This document shows, in pieces, positions 18,125 through 26,842 of a DNA stretch of 64,000 nucleotides (its first letter is position 1; every line of letters starts with the position of its first letter). The DNA is from Paracoccus sigandri. GTDB lineage: Bacteria; Pseudomonadota; Alphaproteobacteria; Rhodobacterales; Rhodobacteraceae. The notes under the pieces were generated by a model. It did not search any database, was not told where the DNA came from, and saw only the letters and a program-made list of their open reading frames with translations. The stretch is from NCBI RefSeq assembly GCF_003709565.1, contig NZ_QNRC01000008.1:62001-126000 (forward strand), written 5' to 3'. The position numbers were made by a program, and so were the translations under genes.

Positions 18125-19075
18125 ATGGCGCTTCCGACCTATGCCAGCCCGCTGGAGAAGATCTGGCACTATGCCTATCTGGTGATCTGCGGGCTGATCT
18201 TCTTCTTCCTGATCGCGCCGATCGTGGTGATCATCCCGCTTTCCTTCAACGCCGAGCCCTATTTCACCTTCACCCAGCGGATGCGCAGCTTCGATCCCGA
18301 CGGCTACAGCCTGCGCTGGTATCGCAGCCTGCTGACCTTCGGCATGCAGAACCCCGGTGCCGATGGCATGGCCTGGTGGCTGGACGCCTGGAACAACGCC
18401 AACTGGGTGAAGGCGGCGAAGAACTCGATCATCATCGGCGTGTTCTCGACGATCCTGGCGACGGTGCTGGGGACCCTGGCGGCGCTTGGCCTGTCGCGCC
18501 CCGAGATGCCGTTCCGCCGGGCGATCATGGCGGTGCTGATCTCGCCCATGATCGTGCCGCTGATCATCACCGCGACGGGGATGTTCTTCTTCTACTCGAA
18601 CCCCTGCGAGCTTTTGGGCATCTTCGGGCTGCCGACGAATTGCGGGCGGCTGGCGGGCACCTATGCGGGGGTGATCCTGGCCCATGCGACGCTGGGGATC
18701 CCTTTCGTGATCATCACCGTGACCGCCACGCTGGTCGGCTTCGACCAGTCGCTGAACCGGGCGGCGGCAAGCCTGGGGGCCAGCCCGCGCAGGACCTTCT
18801 TCCGGGTGACCATGCCGCTGATCCTGCCCGGCGTGATCTCGGGCGCGCTGTTTGCCTTCGTCACCAGCTTCGACGAGGTGGTGGCGGTGCTGTTCATCGC
18901 CGGCCCCGAGCAGCAGACCATCCCGCGGCAGATGTGGAACGGCATCCGCGAGCAGATCTCGCCCGCCATCCTGGCGGTGGCGACGATCCTGGTGCTGTTC
19001 TCGATCGCGCTGCTGACCACGGTGGAACTGCTGCGCCGCCGCTCGGAAAGGCTGCGGGGGATCACGCCGCATTAG
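18125..19075 (+). CDS. ABC transporter permease, PotC type
   Basis: A 316-residue second permease with six membrane helices: TM1 at about 14-38 (AYLVICGLIFFFLIAPIVVIIPLSF) and the coupling loop NRAAASLGASPRRTFFRVTMPLILPGVISGALFAFVTSFDEVVAVLFIAG. It completes the ATPase-SBP-SBP-permease-permease set. It starts 5 bp after the previous stop (GGGGTAACCGCC before ATG) and is followed by a strong terminator. Confidence 0.93.
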   Translation: MALPTYASPLEKIWHYAYLVICGLIFFFLIAPIVVIIPLSFNAEPYFTFTQRMRSFDPDGYSLRWYRSLLTFGMQNPGADGMAWWLDAWNNANWVKAAKNSIIIGVFSTILATVLGTLAALGLSRPEMPFRRAIMAVLISPMIVPLIITATGMFFFYSNPCELLGIFGLPTNCGRLAGTYAGVILAHATLGIPFVIITVTATLVGFDQSLNRAAASLGASPRRTFFRVTMPLILPGVISGALFAFVTSFDEVVAVLFIAGPEQQTIPRQMWNGIREQISPAILAVATILVLFSIALLTTVELLRRRSERLRGITPH

Positions 19076-19100
19076 GGCGATTGCCTGATCCGTTATGAAG

Positions 19101-19125
19101 GGCCCGCAGCGATGCGGGCCTTTTT
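19101..19125. terminator. Terminator after the ABC importer operon
   Basis: GGCCCGCA (19101-19108), GCGA tetraloop, TGCGGGCC (19113-19120), TTTTT. A perfect stem with T run between convergent genes. Confidence 0.92.
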
Positions 19126-19150
19126 CTTGTGGGCGGCGGCGATCTTGCGT

Positions 19151-19206
19151 CCCGCGAGCGCCGGGGGCGCTTCGCCCCCCGGACCCCCCGAAGGTATTTG
19201 GAAGGA
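19151..19206. repeat. Rhodobacterales-type intergenic hairpin element
   Basis: CCGGGGGCG-CTTCG-(C)CCCCCGG followed by ACCCCCCGAAGGTATTTGGAAG. I recall this arrangement (GC hairpin with CTTCG loop, then GGACCCCCCGAGGTATTT) as a recurrent intergenic sequence in Rhodobacteraceae genomes. It probably acts as the terminator for the minus-strand operon ending at 19243. Only one copy is seen in this window. Confidence 0.5.
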
Positions 19207-19242
19207 GTGCGAGGGAGGGGGGCGGGATCCTGGGGGTGCTCG

Positions 19243-20187
19243 TCAGGGCAGGATGGCCAGCCAGATCCAGATCGAGACGACCGAGGCGGCGGTGCCGATC
19301 AGCACCGTCGAGGCGGCGACGCGGCGGGCGGCGCCGTAGATATTGGCGAAGAGATAGGCATTGACCCCCGGCGCCATCGCCGCCGTGATGACCGCCGAGC
19401 GCAGCCCGGCGGCGTCCAGTCCGAACAGGTGGCCCAGCCCGAAGGCGATGGCCGGGTGCAGCACCAGCGAGATGGCGCAGCACATGGCGATGGTGGCCAT
19501 GTCGCCTTCCGGGCGATAGCGGAGCAGCACGCCGCCCAGGCCAAAGAGCGCCGCGGGCAGGGCGGATCGCGCGATCATGTCGGCGGCGTCCCAGAAGGCC
19601 GCGGGCATGACCAGCCCGGCATGGGTCAGCAGGTTCATGGCCAGCCCGGCCAGGATGCCGATCACCAGCGGCGTGCGCAGCACCCCGGTCAGCGCCCGCA
19701 GCGCGACATGGCCGATGGCCTGGCCGTTGCCATGCGCACGCGCGAATTCCATCGCGGTGATGCCGAAGGTGTAGAGCAGCGGCGAATGGATGGCGATGAT
19801 CGCCCAGTTGCCGGCCAGCGCCTCGGTCCCGAAGGCGCGTTCGGTGATCGGGATGCCCAGCAGCAGCGAGTTCGAGAACAGGCAGGCGAAGCCGATCGCC
19901 ACGCTGTCGGTCAGGCTGCGCCGGAACAGCCAGCGCGCGCCCGCCCAGCCGGCGGCGAAGGCGGCGAAGGCGCCGGTATAGAAGGGGATCAGCAGCGCCG
20001 CGCGGAACTCGCTGCCCAGGTCCAGCCGGGCCATCGAGGCGAAGAGCAGCGTCGGCACCGCGAAGTTCTGGGCGAAGCGCATCAGCCCGTCCACCGCGGA
20101 GTCCGACAGCCAGCCGCGCCAGCTGACCAGATAGCCGAAGCCGACGACCAGGAAGACCGGCAGGATGATGTCGAAAAGCGCGCTCAT
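19243..20187 (-). CDS. AEC family transporter (auxin efflux carrier/malate permease type)
   Basis: A 314-residue membrane protein with about ten helices in two five-helix halves. It starts MSALFDIILPVFLVVGFGYLVSWRGWL and includes FAQNFAVPTLLFASMA and FSNSLLLGIPITERAFG, conserved in the AEC family. Bacterial members export or import organic acids such as malate; the substrate here is unknown. It is the last gene of the dac-tmk-holB-tatD-hydrolase operon and overlaps the upstream stop by 4 bp. Confidence 0.9.
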   Translation of the reverse strand: MSALFDIILPVFLVVGFGYLVSWRGWLSDSAVDGLMRFAQNFAVPTLLFASMARLDLGSEFRAALLIPFYTGAFAAFAAGWAGARWLFRRSLTDSVAIGFACLFSNSLLLGIPITERAFGTEALAGNWAIIAIHSPLLYTFGITAMEFARAHGNGQAIGHVALRALTGVLRTPLVIGILAGLAMNLLTHAGLVMPAAFWDAADMIARSALPAALFGLGGVLLRYRPEGDMATIAMCCAISLVLHPAIAFGLGHLFGLDAAGLRSAVITAAMAPGVNAYLFANIYGAARRVAASTVLIGTAASVVSIWIWLAILP

Positions 20188-21005
20188 GTCCGGGCGGGGT
20201 CGGGGGCGGAAACCGGCAGGGGCACCGTGAGCACCAGGCCGTCATGGGCGGGGATGACATGGGGCGGCGTCGCGGCCATGACCTGGTCGTAATCCATGTC
20301 GATATGCATGTTCGTGATGATCGCCCGCTGGCAGCCCGAGCGCGCGATCCAGTCCAGCGCCAGCGCCAGATGGGCATGGCTGGGATGGGGTTCGGGTCGC
20401 AGCGCGTCGCAGATGAAGCTGTGCGCGCCCTCGATCAGCGGCCAGGCCTCCTCGGGGATCTGCGAGACGTCGGGCAGGTAGACCAGCCCGCCGATGCGGA
20501 AGCCGAGCGCGGTGATGTCGCCATGCTGGACGCGGAACGGCTGGAAGGTGATGGCGCCGCCGGGCCCGTCCACGGTGACCGGCCCCTCGATCAGCTGCAA
20601 ATCGCAGATCGGTGGATAGGGAGAGCCCTCGGGCGCCTCGAAGACATAGCGGAAGCGCTGGAGCAGGGCGTCGGCGGTCTGCCGGTCGGCCCAGAGCGGC
20701 ATCTTGCGACTGGCGTTGAAGACCAGCTGTCGCAGGTCGTCGATGCCATGGACATGATCGGCATGGGGATGGGTATAGACCACTGCGTCCAGCGTCGCGA
20801 CATTGGCGTCCAGCAGTTGCGGCACCAGGTCGGGGCCGCTGTCGATCAGCACCTGGGTGACGCCCTGCGGACCCGCGCGCTCGACCAGAAGCGAGCAGCG
20901 GCGGCGGCGGTTCTTCGGATTGGACGGGTCGCAGGCGCCCCAGCGGTTGCCCAGCCTCGGCACGCCCCCCGAGGACCCGCAGCCGAGGATGGTGGCGCGG
21001 ATCAT
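20184..21005 (-). CDS. MBL-fold metallo-hydrolase, PhnP-like
   Basis: A 273-residue metallo-beta-lactamase-fold phosphodiesterase-like hydrolase. Metal ligands sit in YTHPHADHVHGID (HxHxDH), with later His and Asp ligands (VQHGD, HSHAHLALA, TNMHIDMDYD) near the C-terminus. The N-terminus GCGSSGGVPRLGNRWGACDPSNPKNRRRRCSLLVE is typical of the group related to PhnP and often placed beside tatD. Substrate unknown; PhnP acts on cyclic phosphates. The ATG at 21005 overlaps the tatD stop. Confidence 0.9.
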   Translation of the reverse strand: MIRATILGCGSSGGVPRLGNRWGACDPSNPKNRRRRCSLLVERAGPQGVTQVLIDSGPDLVPQLLDANVATLDAVVYTHPHADHVHGIDDLRQLVFNASRKMPLWADRQTADALLQRFRYVFEAPEGSPYPPICDLQLIEGPVTVDGPGGAITFQPFRVQHGDITALGFRIGGLVYLPDVSQIPEEAWPLIEGAHSFICDALRPEPHPSHAHLALALDWIARSGCQRAIITNMHIDMDYDQVMAATPPHVIPAHDGLVLTVPLPVSAPDPART

Positions 21006-21820
21006 GCCGGCCCCCCCTGCGGCGCGGCGGCCTTCCAGAACAGGCGGTCGAAATTCTCGGAGGTCTGGCGTGCGAAGGCGGCGTAATCCATGCCGAACAG
21101 CCCGGCGCCGACCTCGGCGGTCTTCGCGACATAGGCGGGCTCGTTGCGGCGGCCGCGATGGGGGGGCGGGGCCAGATAGGGGCTGTCGGTCTCGACTAGG
21201 ATGCGGTCGGCGGGGGCGGCGGCGAAGATATCGCGCAGCTCGGTCGAGCGCGGGAAGGCGGCGATCCCCGACATCGACAGGTAGAAGCCCAGCTCCAGCG
21301 CCACCCGCGCCAGTTCCGCGCCCGAGGTGAAGCAATGCAGCACGCAGGGATAGGCGCCGGCGCGATGTTCATCAGAGAGGATGCGCGCCATGTCGCGGTC
21401 GGCGTCGCGGGCATGGATGATCAGCGGCAGGCGGGTGCGGCGCGCGGCCTCGATATGGATGCGCAGGCTTTCCTGCTGCGCCGCCGCGCTGTCGGCGGTG
21501 TAGTGATAGTCCAGCCCGGTCTCGCCGATGCCGACGAATTTCGGATGGGCGGAGAGGGCCACAAGTTCCTCGACGCCGGCCATGGGTTCCTCGGCGACGC
21601 TCATCGGATGGGTGCCGGCGGCGTAGAACAGGCCCTCGAAGCGTTCGGCCAGGGCGCGGACCTGCGGTTCCTGCCGCAGCCGGGTGCAGATCGTGACCAT
21701 GCGCGTCACCCCGGCGGTGCGGGCGCGGGCGATCAGATCGGCATGTTCGCCGTCGAAATCCGGGAAATCCAGATGGCAATGGCTGTCGACAATCGGCGGA
21801 AGGGCGGCCGCTTCGGTCAT
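21002..21820 (-). CDS. TatD family metal-dependent hydrolase
   Basis: A 272-residue TIM-barrel metallohydrolase of the TatD/YcfH group. Metal ligands are in DSHCHLDFPDF, GETGLDYHYT, IHARDAD, LHCFTSG and VETDSPYLAP. E. coli TatD has 3'-5' exonuclease activity on DNA and RNA. YcfH-type genes are commonly found next to holB and tmk, as here. The start at 21820 gives the standard N-terminus. Confidence 0.95.
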   Translation of the reverse strand: MTEAAALPPIVDSHCHLDFPDFDGEHADLIARARTAGVTRMVTICTRLRQEPQVRALAERFEGLFYAAGTHPMSVAEEPMAGVEELVALSAHPKFVGIGETGLDYHYTADSAAAQQESLRIHIEAARRTRLPLIIHARDADRDMARILSDEHRAGAYPCVLHCFTSGAELARVALELGFYLSMSGIAAFPRSTELRDIFAAAPADRILVETDSPYLAPPPHRGRRNEPAYVAKTAEVGAGLFGMDYAAFARQTSENFDRLFWKAAAPQGGPA

Positions 21821-21839
21821 GGATTGGCTCTTCTGGGGA

Positions 21840-22949
21840 TCAGTTTCTGGCAGGTGGGGCGGATCGGGCGGGCGGCAGATGCGCCAGCTCGACCAGCATA
21901 TCCATCACCAGCGCGGAAGGGTCAAGGTTGACCGCCCGGCCCGCGCGCGCCCGCGCCGACAGCCGGGCCTGCGCGCCGGCCCATTCCCGCGCCGCCAGGT
22001 CGTCGGGCGAGATCCGCGCCATCAGCGCGCCCTCGCCGCGCGCCGCCTGGGGCAGCGGCGCGCCCATCAGCCCGGCCCGCGCGGTGCGGGTCAGGAAGCG
22101 GTCCAGCAGCGTGATGGTCAGGTCGAAGGGATCGCCGTCGGCGCCCGCCCGGCCCGCCGCGCCCTCGGCCAGTTTCGCCGCCGCCAGCCGGTCCAGCCGG
22201 GGCAGGGTGGCGAAGACGTCCACGATCTGCTGATAGCGCGCCAGCCCGTCCTGCCCGGCCAGCCGCAGCGCCTCGCCGACCGAGCCGTCGGACAGCGCCG
22301 CCAGCGCCTCGGCATCCTCGTCGATGCCCATGCCGGCCAGCACCCGGGTCATCTGCGCGGGGGCCAGGGGCGCCAGCCGCAGCGTCCGGCAGCGCGAGCG
22401 GATCGTCGGCAGCAGCCGGGCGGGCTGATGCGCGACCAGCAGGATCAGCGCGTCCTTCGGCGGTTCCTCCAGCACCTTCAGCAGGGCATTGGCGGCGGCG
22501 GTGTTCAACTCGTCGGCGGCGTCGATGATGGCGATGCGGTGGCCGCCCTCGGCCGACGACAGGTGGAAGAAGGACAGCAGCCTGCGGATCTCGTCCACGG
22601 TGATCTCGGCGCGCAGGCGGCCGGCCTTGTCGTCCCAGGGGCGGCGGATCAGCTGCAGGCGCGGCTCGGACAGCGCGCTGACGCGGCGGGCTTCGGGCGC
22701 GTCCTCGGGGACCGAGAGGTCGTCGCCCGCCATGCCCGACAGCAGCCAGCGCGCGATGGCCCAGGCCAGCGTCGCCTTGCCGGTGCCGCGCGGGCCGGTC
22801 AGCAGCCAGCCGTGATGCAGCCGCCCGCCGCGCGCGGCATCCACGAATTCGGCGATGGCGCCGTCCTGGCCGATGACGCGCGGGCTGTGGCGCGGATGGG
22901 GCGCGCCGGGCACGCGGTCGGGTTCGGGAATATCCTCGGGATCGGTCAT
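21840..22949 (-). CDS. holB: DNA polymerase III subunit delta'
   Basis: A 369-residue clamp-loader subunit. An AAA+ domain contains a degenerate P-loop (GPRGTGKATLAWAIA), the sensor region (IDAADELNTAAANALLKVLEEPPKDALILLVAHQPARLLPTIRSRCRTL) with the SRC motif, and a helical C-terminal domain. It sits between tmk and tatD as in many proteobacteria. The ATG overlaps the tmk stop by 4 bp (22946-22949). Confidence 0.95.
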   Translation of the reverse strand: MTDPEDIPEPDRVPGAPHPRHSPRVIGQDGAIAEFVDAARGGRLHHGWLLTGPRGTGKATLAWAIARWLLSGMAGDDLSVPEDAPEARRVSALSEPRLQLIRRPWDDKAGRLRAEITVDEIRRLLSFFHLSSAEGGHRIAIIDAADELNTAAANALLKVLEEPPKDALILLVAHQPARLLPTIRSRCRTLRLAPLAPAQMTRVLAGMGIDEDAEALAALSDGSVGEALRLAGQDGLARYQQIVDVFATLPRLDRLAAAKLAEGAAGRAGADGDPFDLTITLLDRFLTRTARAGLMGAPLPQAARGEGALMARISPDDLAAREWAGAQARLSARARAGRAVNLDPSALVMDMLVELAHLPPARSAPPARN

Positions 22950-23542
22950 AGCGCGGCGCGCACCCGCAGCGCGACCTCATCGGGCGTGCCGCTGCCGTCG
23001 ATCAGCCGCACCCGGCCGGGATATTCGCCGGCCAGCGCCCGGAAGCCGTCGGCCAGCCGCTGCTGGAAGCCCAGGCCCAGGCTTTCGAAACGATCCTCGG
23101 AGCCGCCGCGCGCGGCGCCACGGGCCAAAGCGGTGGCGGGGTCGATGTCGATGACGAAGGTGCGGTCGGGCTCGACCGCGATCATCAGCCGGTGCAGATC
23201 GTCCACCAGCCCGCGCAGATCGCCGCGCGCCGCGCCCTGATAGACGCGGGTCGAATCGGCGAAGCGGTCGGTGACGACCACCCGGCCCTCGGCCAGCGCC
23301 GGGCGGATCGCGCGTTCCAGGTGGTCGCGCCGCGCGGCGGTGAACAGCAGGCATTCGGTCTCGGGCGACCAGCGCTCGCCCGCGCCCTCGACCAGCAGGC
23401 GGCGGATCTCCTCGGCGCCGGGGCTGCCGCCGGGCTCGCGCGTCAGCAGCACGTCGCGGCCGTCAGTGCGCAGGCTCTCGGCCAGCAGTCGGGCCTGGGT
23501 GGACTTGCCGCAGCCGTCGATGCCCTCGAAGCTGATGAACAT
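22946..23542 (-). CDS. tmk: Thymidylate kinase
   Basis: A 198-residue enzyme phosphorylating dTMP to dTDP. P-loop FEGIDGCGKSTQ at residues 5-16, the DRx motif (VVTDRFADSTRVYQGAARG) and the lid region are all present; length fits. Its ATG shares one base with the upstream dac stop. Confidence 0.97.
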   Translation of the reverse strand: MFISFEGIDGCGKSTQARLLAESLRTDGRDVLLTREPGGSPGAEEIRRLLVEGAGERWSPETECLLFTAARRDHLERAIRPALAEGRVVVTDRFADSTRVYQGAARGDLRGLVDDLHRLMIAVEPDRTFVIDIDPATALARGAARGGSEDRFESLGLGFQQRLADGFRALAGEYPGRVRLIDGSGTPDEVALRVRAAL

Positions 23543-24687
23543 CAGATGCCGGAGGCCAGCATGGCCTTCTGGCCAAGCCGCATCACCGCGCCCTTGATCC
23601 GGCCCAGGAAGTTCGATTCCGCCACCGAGGCATTGGCGACCAGCGGCGTGACCGCCTCGCGCGTGCCGGGGATGGTGACGACCAGCCGGCCAAGCGCCTC
23701 GCCCTGGGCGATGGGGGCGGGCAGGGGGCTGTCATAGACCGCCTCGACCGTGACCTGGTCCTCGGCCCCCGCCGGGACCAGCACGCGCACGCCGTTTTCC
23801 GTGGTCAGCCCGACGCGCGACTGCGTGCCCAGCCAGACCGGCGCCTCGACCACGGTCTCGCCGGCGGGCACCAGCGTCTTCATGGTGAACTGGCGAAAGG
23901 CCCAGTTCACGATCCGCTCGGATTCCTCGGCCCGCGCGGTCTCGGTGGCCAGGCCGGTGATGACGAAGATCACCCGCCGCCCGTCCTGGACGGCGGACCC
24001 CACCAGCCCGTAGCCGGCTTCCTGCGTATGGCCGGTCTTCAGCCCGTCGGCGCCGATTCCCTGCCGCAGGATCGGGTTGCGGTTGAAGCGGTTCGAGGGC
24101 ACGCGGTCGCCGTAACGGAATTCGGTCAACGCGAAATCGCCGTAATACTGGGGGAAATCCTCGATCAGGCGCAGCGCGACCAGGCCCATGTCCTCGGCCG
24201 ACATGCGGTGTTCGGGGTCGGGCCAGCCGGTCGAGTTCTTGAAGACCGAATGGGTCAGCCCGATCTGGCGGCCGCGCTCGGTCATCTGGCGGGCGAAGGC
24301 TTCTTCGGTCCCGGCCAGATGCTCGGCCACCACGACGCAGGCATCGTTGCCCGACAGCACGATGATGCCCTTGATCAGCTCGTCCACGGTCGGCGTGTCG
24401 CGCGGCTCCAGGAACATCTTCGAGCCGCCCATCCGCCAGGCCTTGGTCGAGACCGGCAGCGTGTCGTCCAGCGACAGCCGCCCGTTCTCCAGCGCCTCGA
24501 ACAGCATGTAGAGCGTCATCAGCTTCGACATCGAGGCGGGCGGAATCGGCTGGTCGGCGTTCTTTTCCATCAGCACCGTCCCGGTCTCGACATCATAGAC
24601 CCAGGCCGAGGTGGCAGTGGTTTCGAAGGCTTGTGCCGGCGCGGCCAGACAGAGGACCGCAAGAAGCCGAAGCAGGATGGCGCGCAT
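23542..24687 (-). CDS. D-alanyl-D-alanine carboxypeptidase, PBP5/6 type
   Basis: A 381-residue penicillin-binding protein that trims the terminal D-Ala from peptidoglycan stem peptides at the outer face of the inner membrane. Signal peptide MRAILLRLLAVLCLAAPAQA; catalytic motifs SxxK (PASMSKLM), SxN (LSGNDACV) and KTG (LKTGHTQEAGYG). A PBP5-like C-terminal beta domain and a terminal amphipathic helix (FLGRIKGAVMRLGQKAML) follow. The ATG at 24687 has AAGGGAACAGAA upstream and yields the signal peptide; earlier starts do not. First gene of the operon. Confidence 0.95.
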   Translation of the reverse strand: MRAILLRLLAVLCLAAPAQAFETTATSAWVYDVETGTVLMEKNADQPIPPASMSKLMTLYMLFEALENGRLSLDDTLPVSTKAWRMGGSKMFLEPRDTPTVDELIKGIIVLSGNDACVVVAEHLAGTEEAFARQMTERGRQIGLTHSVFKNSTGWPDPEHRMSAEDMGLVALRLIEDFPQYYGDFALTEFRYGDRVPSNRFNRNPILRQGIGADGLKTGHTQEAGYGLVGSAVQDGRRVIFVITGLATETARAEESERIVNWAFRQFTMKTLVPAGETVVEAPVWLGTQSRVGLTTENGVRVLVPAGAEDQVTVEAVYDSPLPAPIAQGEALGRLVVTIPGTREAVTPLVANASVAESNFLGRIKGAVMRLGQKAMLASGI

Positions 24688-24758
24688 TTCTGTTCCCTTG
24701 CCCGTTTGCCACCGATGGTTACAGCATGGCCCGTCCTGCCGCAACGCATAGCCCGGCC

Positions 24759-24799
24759 GCCGCACAAGGCTAACGCGAATTTGTCAACGAAAGGTTGAC
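24759..24799 (-). promoter_or_regulatory. Candidate promoter/inverted repeat upstream of dac
   Basis: On the minus strand a perfect -35 TTGACA (24787-24782) overlaps the tdk stop; the -10 at 17 bp (TGCGGC) is poor. The -35 lies in an inverted repeat GTCAAC-N5-GTTGAC (24783-24799) that could be an operator or a short tdk hairpin. Confidence 0.3.
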
Positions 24800-25380
24800 G
24801 CGCGGGCTTGTCGCCCCACCGCCTCGCGCCAGTGGCGGCGGCAGAGCGAGACATAGGTCTCGTTGCCGCCCACCTGCACCTGCGCGCCCTCGGTGATCGC
24901 CGCTCCGTCCTGGTCCCGGCGGATGACCATCGTCGCCTTGCGCCCGCAATGGCAGATGGTGCGCACCTCGCGCAGGTCGTCGGCCAGCGCCAGAAGCGCC
25001 GCCGAACCGGGAAACAGCTCGCCGCGGAAATCGACGCGCAGCCCGTAGCACATGACCGGGATGGCCAGGTCGTCGGCCACGCGGGCCAGCTGCCAGACCT
25101 GGTCGCGGGTCAGGAACTGCGCCTCGTCGACGAAGATGCAGGCGCAGCCCGCGCCCTGCGCGCCGACCAGCGCCAGAAGGTCGTCGCCCTCCCCGAAGGT
25201 CAGCGCCTCGTCGGCGATGCCGATGCGGCTGGCGATGCGGCCCATGCCCGCGCGGTCGTCCAGCGCGGCGGTCAGCAGCAGCGTGCGCATCCCGCGTTCG
25301 CGATAGTTGTAGGACGCCTGCAGCAGCAAGGTGCTCTTGCCCGCGTTCATCGTCGAGTAATGGAAGTAGAGCTTGGCCAT
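24784..25380 (-). CDS. tdk: Thymidine kinase (type II)
   Basis: A 198-residue salvage enzyme phosphorylating thymidine. P-loop YSTMNAGKSTLLLQ at residues 8-21, Walker-B-like IFVDEAQFL, the lasso segment and a C-terminal substrate loop with zinc-type Cys/His residues (ICHCGRKATM, SLCRRHW). The ATG at 25380 gives the standard N-terminus MAKLYFHYSTMNAGKS; longer frames upstream are not family-like. Confidence 0.95.
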   Translation of the reverse strand: MAKLYFHYSTMNAGKSTLLLQASYNYRERGMRTLLLTAALDDRAGMGRIASRIGIADEALTFGEGDDLLALVGAQGAGCACIFVDEAQFLTRDQVWQLARVADDLAIPVMCYGLRVDFRGELFPGSAALLALADDLREVRTICHCGRKATMVIRRDQDGAAITEGAQVQVGGNETYVSLCRRHWREAVGRQARASTFR

Positions 25381-25567
25381 GCGCGCGGGATAGCCGCGCC
25401 CCGCGTCCGTCGCAAGATCGCGCGAAGGGCGGATTTCCGCCCGTGCCCCGCTGCGACGGCTTGCCGCAGGAATGCTTTCGTGGCAGAAGCGCGGCCCTGG
25501 CGGCGGCGACATCCCCTTCTGCGCGATTCCGCGCGGCCATTTCCCACATCTTCTGACAGGCATTCCG

Positions 25568-26761
25568 ATGCGAGATCCATTGTTCCGCATGGCCCTGATT
25601 CTGGGCCTTCTTTCCGCCGTCGGTCCCTTCGCGATCGACATGTATCTTCCCGCGCTGCCCGAAGTGGCGGCCGATCTGGCCACGACCGAGGCCAATGCGG
25701 CGCTGACCCTGACCTCCTATTTCATCGCCTTCGGGCTGGCGCAGATGATCTACGGGCCGATGTCGGATGCCATCGGCCGCAAATGGCCGCTGCTGCTGGG
25801 CGTGTCGATCTTCCTGGCGGCGACCGTCGCGGCCAGCCTGGCGCCCAATATCGGCGCGCTGATCGCGGCCCGCGCGGTGCAGGGCTTCGGCGCGGCCACG
25901 CTGATGGTGGTGCCGCGCGCGGTGATCCGCGACATGGCGACCGGCCCGGCGGCGGCCAGGATGATGGCGGCGATCATGATCGTCATCTCGGTCTCGCCGA
26001 TGCTGGCGCCGCTGACCGGCTCGCTGGTCATGGCCTGGGGCGGCTGGCGCGAGATCTTCGCGGTCTTGGGCGCGGCCTCGCTGGTCAGCCTCGGGCTGAT
26101 CCTGTTCGTGCTGCCCGAGACGCTGCCGCCCGACCGCCGCCAGCCGGTGCGGCTGGCGCCGATGCTGGCCGGCGCGCGCCGGCTGCTGGGCGACCGGCGC
26201 TTCATGGGGCTGACCATGATCGGCGGCTTCGGCATGTCCAGCTTCTTGGTGTTCCTGGCGACGGCCAGCTTCGTCTATACGCGGCAATACGGGCTCAGCC
26301 CGACGGGCTTCTCGCTGGCCTTCGCGATCAACGCGGTGGGCTTCTTCTCGGCCTCGCAATTCGCCGGCAGGCTGGGGCTGCGCCTGGGGATGGAGCGGGT
26401 GATCTCGCTGGCGATCACCGGCTTCCTGGCCATGACGCTGCTGCTGTCGGGGCTGGTGGCGCTGGGGATCGACGCGCTGCCGGTGGTGGTCGTCGGGCTG
26501 TTGCTGGCCAATGCCTGCCTCGGGCTGGTCATGCCCACGGCGATGGTGATGTCGCTGGACCCGCATCCCGACATCGCCGGGCTCGCCTCCTCGCTGGGGG
26601 GCACGATCCAGATGCTGACCGGCGCGGCGATGATCGGCGTGACCAGCCCGTTCATCGACAACAGCGCCGCCACCATGGTCCCCGCCATCGCGCTCTGCGC
26701 CGCGCTGGCCTGGCTGGCCGCCGCCCTGTCGCTGCCCCGCCTGCGCCTGCGCGCGGCCTGA
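25568..26761 (+). CDS. Bcr/CflA family drug-resistance transporter (MFS)
   Basis: A 397-residue major-facilitator exporter with twelve predicted helices. Signatures include GPFAIDMYLPALPEVAADL in TM1, the motif-A loop GPMSDAIGRKWPLLLG, and RAVQGFGAATLMVVPRAVIRDM. Family members expel bicyclomycin, sulfonamides or cysteine-like compounds by proton antiport; substrate unknown here. The ATG at 25568 gives a normal N-terminus. Divergent from tdk. Confidence 0.93.
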   Translation: MRDPLFRMALILGLLSAVGPFAIDMYLPALPEVAADLATTEANAALTLTSYFIAFGLAQMIYGPMSDAIGRKWPLLLGVSIFLAATVAASLAPNIGALIAARAVQGFGAATLMVVPRAVIRDMATGPAAARMMAAIMIVISVSPMLAPLTGSLVMAWGGWREIFAVLGAASLVSLGLILFVLPETLPPDRRQPVRLAPMLAGARRLLGDRRFMGLTMIGGFGMSSFLVFLATASFVYTRQYGLSPTGFSLAFAINAVGFFSASQFAGRLGLRLGMERVISLAITGFLAMTLLLSGLVALGIDALPVVVVGLLLANACLGLVMPTAMVMSLDPHPDIAGLASSLGGTIQMLTGAAMIGVTSPFIDNSAATMVPAIALCAALAWLAAALSLPRLRLRAA

Positions 26762-26769
26762 AAGACAAA

Positions 26770-26803
26770 AGAAGCCGCAAGGAAAATCCCTGCGGCTTCT
26801 TCG
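26770..26803. terminator. Bidirectional terminator between bcr-like gene and rhlE
   Basis: AGAAGCCGCA (26770-26779) and TGCGGCTTCT (26791-26800) form a perfect 10-bp stem with an 11-nt loop; AAAAG lies before it and TCG after, between convergent genes. Confidence 0.75.
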
Positions 26804-26842
26804 TTGCCCAAATACCCAAGAAAGCCGACGCGGCCCCCCGGA

